This document shows positions 7,091-12,605 of a stretch of 12,605 nt of DNA, one piece after another. The translations under genes were made by a program, and so were the position numbers. Positions within the stretch are counted from its first letter, which is position 1. Each line of letters starts with the position of its first letter. The stretch comes from Candidatus Agathobaculum merdigallinarum (GTDB taxonomy: Bacteria; Bacillota; Clostridia; Oscillospirales; Butyricicoccaceae), in contig DXDO01000164.1 in NCBI GenBank assembly GCA_019115425.1, forward strand, positions 1 to 12,605, given 5' to 3'. Below the pieces are notes generated by a model that was not told where the DNA came from, did not search any database, and was given only the letters and a program-made list of their open reading frames with translations.

Positions 7091-7819
7091 ATGACAGGCA
7101 GACGGCAAACGCGCAGACGGTCGGGCAGCGGCAAGGGACTCCTGCTCGTAGTGGCGCTTGTTTTGGTCGCGGGGGTGATCAAATACGCCGACACACCGCT
7201 GGCCTCGGCCGCACGGAGCAAGGTGACGGAGGCGCTCGCGGGCGCGCCCGGCGTGGATCAAGTGCTTGCCGTGTTCGGCGGGGATGCTGCCGCGAGCGAA
7301 GTGTTCGGCGCACAGGCAGCGGACGGCGATAACATGGTTTATGCCGCGTCCTCAGGCGGTGCGGACGACATTCTCGGCAGGGAAAAAACGCTGTTTCCCG
7401 ACACGGTGGACGAAACCGTCTATCCCATGGAATTCGAGCATGTTCTCCCCGCCGAGGGCACGCTTACCTCGGATTTCGGCAGCCGCCTCAGCCCCACGAC
7501 CGGACAGCCCGGTTTTCACTACGGTCTGGACATTGCGGCGGAGGAAGGCGTCCCGATCAGCGCATTCGCGGACGGCACGGTGCGCGAGATCGGCGAATCC
7601 GACTACGGCAACTACCTGATTGTCGACCATGCGGCCGGCTTTTCCACCCTGTATGCGCATTGCAGCAGCATTTCGGCTTCGGTCGGCGATGCGGTCGGGT
7701 GCGGAGAGGAGATCGCGCGCGTCGGCCAGACCGGCAACGCAACCGGCCCGCATCTGCATCTGGAGATCTGGAAGGACGGCGCGGCGCTCGACCCATCCGA
7801 CTATCTGACCGGCCTGTAA
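7091..7819 (+). CDS. M23 peptidase-domain membrane protein, SpoIVFA-like
   Basis: A 242-residue protein with a basic N-terminus (RRQTRRR), one transmembrane segment (about 16-30), a roughly 85-residue linker outside the membrane, and a C-terminal M23/LytM domain (about 118-240). All zinc and catalytic residues of an active LytM fold are present: His143 and Asp147 (FHYGLDIA), His190 (LYAHC), and His221/His223 (GPHLHLEIW). The gene is joined stop-to-start to an M50 site-2-type protease. That pairing is the layout of spoIVFA-spoIVFB, where SpoIVFA holds and inhibits the pro-sigma-K processing protease in the outer forespore membrane. As I recall, the LytM domain of B. subtilis SpoIVFA is degenerate, whereas this one looks intact. 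It might also cleave peptidoglycan or be related to SpoIIQ. The start is supported by AGGAGG 8 nt upstream. Confidence 0.82.
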   Translation: MTGRRQTRRRSGSGKGLLLVVALVLVAGVIKYADTPLASAARSKVTEALAGAPGVDQVLAVFGGDAAASEVFGAQAADGDNMVYAASSGGADDILGREKTLFPDTVDETVYPMEFEHVLPAEGTLTSDFGSRLSPTTGQPGFHYGLDIAAEEGVPISAFADGTVREIGESDYGNYLIVDHAAGFSTLYAHCSSISASVGDAVGCGEEIARVGQTGNATGPHLHLEIWKDGAALDPSDYLTGL

Positions 7820-8380
7820 GTGCGCAGACGGATCGAGATCCGCGGCGGCTTTGCCGTCCTGCTTGCCGCGCTGTGGTGTGTCGATGAGACAAATGTGCTG
7901 CCGCTCTTCCTGCTCGCCGCAGCCGTACACGAGGTGGGACACCTGCTGGCGCTGTATCTTTCCGGCGGACGGCCGCACCGCCTGACCCTCACCGGCTGCG
8001 GCGCGGTCCTGCGCTGTACACTGCCGGAGGGCGGCTGCGCGCGGACGGCGGTCTGCCTTGCCGGACCCGCAGCCAGCTTCGCGCTGACCTGGGCGGCCGG
8101 CGCCTGCGGCGCATACCGTCTTGCCGGCGCCAGCGTGCTGCTGGGCGCGTTCAACCTGCTCCCCATGCCGCCGCTCGACGGCGGCATGGCGCTCTCCCAT
8201 CTGGCTGCGGGGCGATTTGCCTCCTTTCGGCAGGGCGCCGCCCTGCTGACCGTGTTCTGCCTGCTGCTGGCGGGCGTCCGCCTGTGGCAGGCTGGCGGCG
8301 GCTGCTGGCTGCTGCTCACCGGCGCGCTGATCAGTGTCCAGACCGTGAAAAACCTTGCCAAAACCACCGGTATGGTGTAA
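7820..8380 (+). CDS. spoIVFB: M50 intramembrane metalloprotease, SpoIVFB-like
   Basis: A 186-residue hydrophobic protein. Zinc ligands are His37 and His41 with catalytic Glu38 (HEVGH, 37-41) inside a membrane segment, and Asp120 in NLLPMPPLDGG (112-122). Hydrophobic segments lie at about 11-21, 27-48, 76-95, 101-116 and 139-175. There is no PDZ domain, unlike RseP-type proteases. SpoIVFB proteins are slightly larger and often end in a CBS domain, which is absent here. The family cleaves pro-sigma-K late in sporulation in the mother cell. The call rests on the M50 signature plus the SpoIVFA-like neighbour and sigma-E-like promoter, so general M50 protease is the safe level and SpoIVFB the likely one. 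The start is GTG directly after the upstream TAA (TAAGTG). No Shine-Dalgarno is visible, so translation is presumably coupled to the M23 gene. Confidence 0.8.
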   Translation: MRRRIEIRGGFAVLLAALWCVDETNVLPLFLLAAAVHEVGHLLALYLSGGRPHRLTLTGCGAVLRCTLPEGGCARTAVCLAGPAASFALTWAAGACGAYRLAGASVLLGAFNLLPMPPLDGGMALSHLAAGRFASFRQGAALLTVFCLLLAGVRLWQAGGGCWLLLTGALISVQTVKNLAKTTGMV

Positions 8381-8383
8381 GAT
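8355..8383 (+). promoter_or_regulatory. Candidate sigma-A promoter for carD inside the end of the M50 gene
   Basis: TTGCCA (5/6 match), 17-bp spacer and TAAGAT (4/6 match) overlap the last codons of the M50 gene. The start would be near 8390, about 30 nt before the carD ATG. It would let carD-ispD-ispF be expressed in growing cells independently of the sporulation-type genes upstream. Confidence 0.4.
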
Positions 8384-8420
8384 AAAAGTACAAACGGAGG
8401 CCTGCTGGAACGGAGGAATT

Positions 8421-8900
8421 ATGTTTCAGATCGGCGACAAAATCGTTCACCCGCTGCACGGCGCAGGCGTGATCGAAGATATTGTCGAACGCACGATTGA
8501 CGGCGCGTCCGCACAGTATTATGCGCTCAAGCCCGCGCTGGGCGATACCGCGCTTTTCATTCCAACCGATGCGTGCGATAAGCTCGGCATCCGCCCGGTA
8601 TGCTCCAGAGCGCAGGCGGAAGCATTCCTCTGTCAGCTGGATGACTTAACGCTCGGCGAGGATAAGAACTGGAACCAGCGCTACCGTGAAAACATGCTGC
8701 ACATCCGCTCGGGCAACCTGCTCGAGGTCGCGCAGGTGATCAAGAGCCTCGCTGTGCGCGAAAGCGAACGCAAGCTGTCCACAGGGGAGAAAAAAACGCT
8801 CACCTCGGCGCGGCAGATTCTCGAATCCGAGCTGGCGTTCGCTCTGCACCAAACGCCGCAGGCCATCGCAGAAATCATCAACCAGAAACTCAAGATCTGA
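8421..8900 (+). CDS. carD: CarD-family transcription regulator
   Basis: A 159-residue protein of CarD/CdnL length. The N-terminal RNA-polymerase-interacting domain (about 1-65) carries the family hallmark FQIGDKIVHPLHGAGVIEDI (2-21) followed by ALKPALGDTALFIPTD. The rest is helical (RYRENMLHIRSGNLLEVAQVIKSLAVRE and the segment after it), fitting the DNA-binding CarD helical domain. CarD proteins bind the RNA polymerase beta subunit and stabilise open complexes at many promoters, including rRNA promoters in actinobacteria and myxobacteria. The start is fixed by GGAGG 5 nt upstream. A second GGAGG at about 8396-8400 matches no start in this frame. Immediate neighbours ispD and ispF follow after a hairpin, an arrangement I believe recurs in Clostridia. 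Confidence 0.92.
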   Translation: MFQIGDKIVHPLHGAGVIEDIVERTIDGASAQYYALKPALGDTALFIPTDACDKLGIRPVCSRAQAEAFLCQLDDLTLGEDKNWNQRYRENMLHIRSGNLLEVAQVIKSLAVRESERKLSTGEKKTLTSARQILESELAFALHQTPQAIAEIINQKLKI

Positions 8901-8903
8901 GCA

Positions 8904-8930
8904 AAAGGCTTTGCATCCTGCAAAGCCTTT
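8904..8930 (+). terminator. Hairpin between carD and ispD (terminator or attenuator)
   Basis: A perfect 12-bp stem AAAGGCTTTGCA/TGCAAAGCCTTT has a TCC loop, followed by CTTTG, so the T tail is short and comes mainly from the stem. It starts 3 nt after the carD stop, and the ispD ribosome binding site (GAGGAG, 8935-8940) follows within 5 nt. There is no room for a promoter after it, so ispD-ispF need read-through or an upstream promoter. Confidence 0.7.
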
Positions 8931-8949
8931 CTTTGAGGAGAATGCGATC

Positions 8950-9666
8950 ATGCTGGGAAAAAGAAAAAAAGCGCGCGCGCTGCCCGCAGTTTGCGCGGTG
9001 ATCGTTGCCGCAGGCTCGTCGCGGCGCATGGGCGGCGAAAACAAATTGCTGCTGCCGCTCGCAGGCGCGCCTGTGCTGGCGCACACGCTGTCCGCCTTTG
9101 AAAAATGCGCAGCTATCCGGGATATTGTGCTGGTCTGCCGCGAGCAGGACATCCTGCCCTATACCGAACTGGCGCGCTCGTTCGGCATTGCCAAGATGCG
9201 CACGGTCACGCGCGGCGGAGACAGCCGAACGGCCTCGGTGCTTGCGGGCGTCGCCGCCGCGCCAGAGAACGCCGCGCTGATCGCAGTACATGACGGCGCG
9301 CGTCCGCTGGTATCCGAGGCGGTCATCACCGAAGCCGTGTATGCCGCCGCCGAATGCGGCGCGGCCGCGCCGGTCGTGCCGGTCAAGGACAGCATCAAGC
9401 GCATTGAAAACGTGCATATCGCCGCCGATGTACCGCGCGACACGCTGGCAGCTGTCCAGACGCCGCAGGTATTCGACCGCGCCGTGCTCACCCGTGCGCT
9501 GAATGCTGCCGTCCGCGCAAACCGCAGCTTTACGGACGACTGCGCCGCAGTCGAAGCCCTCGGGCAAGCCGTGCGCGCCACGCACGGCAGCTATGAAAAC
9601 ATCAAAATCACCACGCCCGAAGATATCCTCATCGCGGAGGCGTTTTTACAGAAGGAGGAGGACTGA
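8950..9666 (+). CDS. ispD: 2-C-methyl-D-erythritol 4-phosphate cytidylyltransferase
   Basis: A 238-residue enzyme of the MEP isoprenoid pathway that couples CTP with methylerythritol phosphate to give CDP-ME. Family motifs are intact: nucleotide-binding VIVAAGSSRRMGGENK (17-32), RGGDSRTASVLAG (88-100), VHDGARPL (113-120, Asp115), VPVKDSIK (143-150), QTPQVF (170-175), FTDDCAAVE (194-202) and IKITTPEDI (218-226). A basic lead-in (LGKRKKAR) precedes the core. Start ATG 8950 has GAGGAG 9 nt upstream. An in-frame ATG at 8911 falls inside the hairpin stem and has no ribosome binding site. ispF follows after 1 nt, so the two are translated together. Ending in KEED, the protein overlaps the ispF ribosome binding site (AAGGAGGAGG). 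Confidence 0.96.
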   Translation: MLGKRKKARALPAVCAVIVAAGSSRRMGGENKLLLPLAGAPVLAHTLSAFEKCAAIRDIVLVCREQDILPYTELARSFGIAKMRTVTRGGDSRTASVLAGVAAAPENAALIAVHDGARPLVSEAVITEAVYAAAECGAAAPVVPVKDSIKRIENVHIAADVPRDTLAAVQTPQVFDRAVLTRALNAAVRANRSFTDDCAAVEALGQAVRATHGSYENIKITTPEDILIAEAFLQKEED

Positions 9667-9667
9667 C

Positions 9668-10141
9668 ATGCGCATTGGACATGGCTACGACGTACACCGG
9701 CTGGTATCCGGCCGCAGGTGCATCCTCGGCGGCGTGGATATCCCGCACGAGACCGGACTGGACGGTCACTCGGACGCGGATGTGCTCACCCACGCGGTCA
9801 TGGACGCGCTGCTCGGCGCGCTTGCGCTGGGCGACATTGGAAAGCATTTTCCCGACACCGATCCCCGCTACGCGGGCGCGGACAGTATCGCGCTGCTGCG
9901 CCACGTTGCAGCGCTCGTGCGCGAACGCGGTTACCGTCTCGGCAATCTGGATGCGACCGTGCTTGCGCAGGCGCCCAAGCTCGCGCCGCACATTGCGCAA
10001 ATGCGCGAAAATCTGGCCGCAGCCATTGGATGCGCGGTGTCGCGCGTGTCGGTCAAGGCCACGACCGAGGAGGGGCTGGGCTTCACCGGCCAGAAGCAGG
10101 GTATTGCGGCACACTGCGTCTGCCTGTTGGAGGAGATCTGA
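9668..10141 (+). CDS. ispF: 2-C-methyl-D-erythritol 2,4-cyclodiphosphate synthase
   Basis: A 157-residue enzyme of normal IspF size that converts CDP-ME 2-phosphate to MEcPP in the MEP pathway. Zinc ligands Asp8 and His10 (GYDVHR) and His42 (DGHSDADVLTHA) stand at the same numbers as in E. coli IspF, as does Glu135 (TTEEGLGFTG). HSDAD (34-38) and FPDTDP (61-66) are also conserved. The active trimer binds the substrate between subunits. It begins 1 nt after the ispD stop, with AAGGAGGAGG upstream. It is separate from ispD rather than fused (IspDF), and the intermediate kinase step (ispE) is not in this window. Confidence 0.97.
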   Translation: MRIGHGYDVHRLVSGRRCILGGVDIPHETGLDGHSDADVLTHAVMDALLGALALGDIGKHFPDTDPRYAGADSIALLRHVAALVRERGYRLGNLDATVLAQAPKLAPHIAQMRENLAAAIGCAVSRVSVKATTEEGLGFTGQKQGIAAHCVCLLEEI

Positions 10142-10170
10142 TCCACCGGCATAGCATTAAAACCATACGG

Positions 10171-10199
10171 GGCTTTGGGTAAAACCCAAAGCCTTTTTT
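10171..10199 (+). terminator. Rho-independent terminator of the ispD-ispF operon
   Basis: A perfect 10-bp stem GGCTTTGGGT/ACCCAAAGCC has an AAA loop, followed directly by TTTTTT. It lies 30 nt after the ispF stop and is a textbook intrinsic terminator. Confidence 0.93.
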
Positions 10200-10270
10200 C
10201 AAAAAATTTTTGTTTCTCATGTTTTTTCCACTTTTGACACCAATACAGTATGTTTTCCAAGCATTTATCC

Positions 10271-10299
10271 TTGTATTCCCATCGGAATTATCGTATAGT
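10271..10299 (+). promoter_or_regulatory. Promoter of the SLH protein gene
   Basis: TTGTAT (10271-10276), a 17-bp spacer and TATAGT (10294-10299, 5/6 match). The leader of about 50 nt begins with a GC-rich hairpin GCGCGG/CCGCGC (10310-10326) that could stabilise the mRNA 5' end. The ribosome binding site GAGGAGA (10344-10350) follows. Confidence 0.55.
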
Positions 10300-10358
10300 A
10301 AGTGCCAGAGCGCGGAAGGGCCGCGCACCATGATACGACCAATGAGGAGAATGTTTGT

Positions 10359-12506
10359 ATGAAGATCAAGAAATCACTGGCCGCCATTTTGTCCACCACG
10401 ATGACCCTTTCCATGCTATCGGTTTCGTCATTTGCAGCGGAAGAACGCAAGCCGCTCATGGAGGATGCCGCAAACAGCTGGGCCGCGTCCTCCATCGACC
10501 GCTGGCTGCAGCACGGCATCGTGCAGGGCGACAAGGATGGAAACTTTAAGCCGTACCGCTCGCTGTCGCGCGGCGAGCTTGCCGCGATTTTCACGCGCAT
10601 GTTTGGCCTGACGGAAAAAGCAGAGAACAGCTACGTTGACCTGAAGGGCACGGAGTGGTATGCAGATGCGATACTCAAATGTACCGCGGCAGGTATTCTA
10701 GAGGGCGACGGCAAAAACGCATATGCGACCGAGCCGGTTACCCGCCAGGAGACCATGACCATGTTCGCCCGCGCGATGGGCATGATGCCGGACGCCTCCC
10801 CCGACCTGAGTCAATTTACCGACGGCAGCGAAGCCGCTGGCTGGGCGGCTGGTTATCTGGCGCCGCTGGCCGAGATGGGCATCCTGCAGGGTACTGGCGG
10901 CGGTCGTCTCGCCCCGCGCGCCAATATCGACCGCGCGTCCACCATGGCGCTGCTGGACAAGGCGATTGAGGAATATATCGTCTCGCCCGACACCATTGTG
11001 CTCGAAAATGAAAACGGCTTTGCAGTGGTAAACGTACCGGATTCCGCCGCCCGCGACAGCCAGTCGGTCACACTGTCCGGCACGACCGCCGACGCGGTCA
11101 TTGCGGCGGGAACCACGGCGGATGTCATCGCAGCCGACCTGACCGCTGAAACGATCAAGATGGACAGCAGCGCTACTCTGTCGCTGGAAGGCAATACCAC
11201 GGCGGACTCTGTCACGATCAACGCCGCTGCATCGGTCTCTCTCGGCGCGGATGCCAAGGCGGATGATGTGACGCTGTCCGGCGCGCAGGCGCGCCTTTCG
11301 GTGGCAGGCACCGTCGGCACCGTGACGGTTGCTGCTGCGCGCAACGAGCTGTCTGTCACGGGCGCGGTCTCTCAGGTGGATGTGGTCGATACGGCATCCG
11401 AGACGACCGTAACCGCACAGGCCGGAGGACAGATCGATCAGGTTTCCACCACTGGCAGCGGCATGATGGTACAGGGTGACGGCACGGTTGCCGGCATCGC
11501 GGTTTCCGAGGGTGCTTCCGGCGTGACCGTCAACACCATGGGCACCAAGATCGATAACAACAGCAGCGAGGCCGTCGTCTCCGGCACCGGCACGGTCGAG
11601 CCCGGCAAGGCGGGCACCTCGCAGGGCGCAGACAGCGCGCCCACCATCGACGGCCCTTCGAGCGGCGGCTCGGATAACGGCGGCGAAGAGACAGAGCAGG
11701 CGGATATCATCAAGGCGCCGCTGCTCGATCAGTCCGGCGCGGTGGAGGCTGAAAACCTTGTGCAGGATTACCGCGTCTCCAGCGCAGTCAAAGAGGATGC
11801 GACCGAGGTCACCATCCACGGCACCCGCTTGATGAAGCACGAAAACGCACAGGGTTCGTATAACTATTGGATCGGTTTCGGCATCCCCGCTAAGGAGGGC
11901 AACACCTATTACGCGGGCTTCGGCGCTGTGCCGGAGGAGCTGGGCGATCCGGTCACGACCATCGCCGAACGCACCCATGAGGAAAACGGCAAAATCTACA
12001 ACACGGTCTATTTCGGCCTAAAGGACAAGGATCTGGACGAGGGCGCATATGTTGTGGTCAAGAACGGCGAAACGACGGCGACCTATCGCGTTTCCTTTGA
12101 TGTAACGCTCGCCCCTGTCGTCGAAAACGTCAAGATCTGGGTTGTAAACGACGAAGCCTCCTATCATCAGATCCCTGAGGCATACACCTCGTCCTATCCG
12201 TGGGACGAAGCCTATCTTGAGCCGGACAACGCGGCGGGACTGCCCTGGCTGGCGCTCAGCTATGACAGCAACGTGACCGGCGAGGTCGATATCCAGGTCA
12301 CCAAGGACGGCGAGCCGGTTGGCGGCAAGCACCATGCAAGCAGCTCGGTCAATACGGAGCGCTACCAGCTCTGGCATTTGACCAAGCCCGCCGATTTTGA
12401 GGGCAAGGACTATCTGGATCAGGAAGACGCGGCAGGCACCTACGTGGTCACCATCACCAAGGACGGCCAGACCGTGACCAGTGAAGAGCTTGTCTATCGT
12501 GCGTAA
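10359..12506 (+). CDS. Secreted SLH-domain surface protein with solenoid-like repeats
   Basis: A 715-residue exported protein. Signal peptide 1-27 (basic MKIKK, hydrophobic core, SFAA before EERK). Three SLH domains follow: about 33-84 (SRGE at 70-73), 91-142 (TRQE at 128-131) and 150-204 (DRAS at 191-194, a weak form of the TRAE motif). They anchor to secondary cell-wall polymer. Residues about 234-412 are Ala/Gly/Thr/Val-rich with alternating hydrophobics in units of roughly 19-21 residues (e.g. ADSVTINAAASVSLGADAK, ADDVTLSGAQARLSVAGTVG), like a beta-solenoid. A Gly/Ser/acidic linker (413-448) leads to a C-terminal region (449-715) with two beta-rich parts, possibly Ig-like, ending YVVTITKDGQTVTSEELVYRA. 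No LPxTG motif or catalytic signature is seen. Start ATG 10359 has GAGGAGA upstream; earlier in-frame codons would disrupt the signal peptide. Role as S-layer-associated or adhesive protein is inference. Confidence 0.9.
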   Translation: MKIKKSLAAILSTTMTLSMLSVSSFAAEERKPLMEDAANSWAASSIDRWLQHGIVQGDKDGNFKPYRSLSRGELAAIFTRMFGLTEKAENSYVDLKGTEWYADAILKCTAAGILEGDGKNAYATEPVTRQETMTMFARAMGMMPDASPDLSQFTDGSEAAGWAAGYLAPLAEMGILQGTGGGRLAPRANIDRASTMALLDKAIEEYIVSPDTIVLENENGFAVVNVPDSAARDSQSVTLSGTTADAVIAAGTTADVIAADLTAETIKMDSSATLSLEGNTTADSVTINAAASVSLGADAKADDVTLSGAQARLSVAGTVGTVTVAAARNELSVTGAVSQVDVVDTASETTVTAQAGGQIDQVSTTGSGMMVQGDGTVAGIAVSEGASGVTVNTMGTKIDNNSSEAVVSGTGTVEPGKAGTSQGADSAPTIDGPSSGGSDNGGEETEQADIIKAPLLDQSGAVEAENLVQDYRVSSAVKEDATEVTIHGTRLMKHENAQGSYNYWIGFGIPAKEGNTYYAGFGAVPEELGDPVTTIAERTHEENGKIYNTVYFGLKDKDLDEGAYVVVKNGETTATYRVSFDVTLAPVVENVKIWVVNDEASYHQIPEAYTSSYPWDEAYLEPDNAAGLPWLALSYDSNVTGEVDIQVTKDGEPVGGKHHASSSVNTERYQLWHLTKPADFEGKDYLDQEDAAGTYVVTITKDGQTVTSEELVYRA

Positions 12507-12563
12507 GCAGATGCTCCCGATCGTTCTGCTGCGGGCCGGTTATCCGGATATCTTTTCATGAAG

Positions 12564-12605
12564 GCGGCGCGCCGGAGGGCTTTCCTCCGGCGCGCCGCTC
12601 ATTTT
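12564..12605 (+). terminator. Rho-independent terminator of the SLH gene
   Basis: A perfect 15-bp GC-rich stem (12564-12578 with 12584-12598) has a GCTTT loop, followed by TCATTTT at the window edge. It lies about 57 nt after the stop codon. The T tail may continue beyond the window. Confidence 0.85.

Noticed and set aside
7352..8200. 282-codon open frame antisense to the M23/M50 genes
   Set aside because: It overlaps two well-supported genes with intact catalytic motifs, and its composition is typical of antisense frames.
7820..8380. M50 protein as an RseP-type envelope-stress protease
   Set aside because: It has no PDZ domain, is only 186 residues long, and its neighbour is an M23 membrane protein, which fits the SpoIVFB type better.
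10234..10254. TTGACA upstream of the SLH gene with TATGTT downstream
   Set aside because: The spacer is only 9 bp, far from the 16-18 bp needed, and no other -10 lies at the right distance. The TTGTAT/TATAGT pair at 10271-10299 fits better.
10698..11978. 426-codon open frame antisense to the SLH gene
   Set aside because: Arg/Gly/His-rich shadow translation without recognisable domain or start signals. The SLH frame has signal peptide, SLH motifs and promoter.

Overview
The window is GC-rich bacterial DNA and reads as the chromosome of a low-oxygen, spore-forming Gram-positive bacterium (class Clostridia, probably the Oscillospiraceae/Butyricicoccaceae side). The reasons are strong AGGAGG-type ribosome binding sites, sigma-A style promoters, the MEP isoprenoid genes ispD-ispF next to a CarD-family regulator, an S-layer-homology (SLH) surface protein, and an M23/M50 pair that looks like SpoIVFA/SpoIVFB. 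The taxonomic call is inference from gene content only. I saw no tRNA, rRNA, CRISPR array, insertion sequence or phage gene. No stretch above 300 bases lacks a gene.

Left part (minus strand, 1-3482): a MarR-family regulator followed by two half-size ABC exporter subunits in one tightly packed operon (8-bp overlap, then 1-bp overlap). The second exporter gene runs off the left edge. The operon has a near-consensus promoter with a perfect 7+7 palindrome at the expected transcription start, a probable autoregulatory MarR operator. Upstream on the same strand is a small O6-alkylguanine-DNA alkyltransferase-like protein with its own extended -10 promoter and a downstream hairpin terminator.

Middle (3483-6967): gdhA, a hexameric glutamate dehydrogenase of the NADP type, runs on the plus strand with its own promoter. 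It ends in a 254-bp convergent intergenic region packed with hairpins. Facing it on the minus strand is a two-gene operon: a WYL-domain transcription regulator, then a GyrI-like ligand-binding domain fused to a C-terminal zinc ribbon.

Right part (plus strand, 7091-12605): divergent from the WYL gene are an M23 peptidase-like membrane protein and an M50 intramembrane protease, joined stop-to-start and preceded by a sequence resembling a sigma-E (mother-cell sporulation) promoter. Then come carD, ispD and ispF. CarD has a plausible sigma-A promoter at the end of the M50 gene, and a hairpin lies between carD and ispD. After a strong terminator, a 715-residue secreted SLH protein with a repetitive beta-solenoid-like region stands alone, closed by a 15-bp-stem terminator at the window end.

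Most of the window is ordinary chromosomal content. The points most worth a second look are the sigma-E-like promoter with the SpoIVFA/B-like pair, the degenerate nucleotide-binding domain of the ABC subunit, the PCYR active-site variant in the alkyltransferase-like protein, the WYL plus GyrI/zinc-ribbon operon, and the SLH protein's solenoid.
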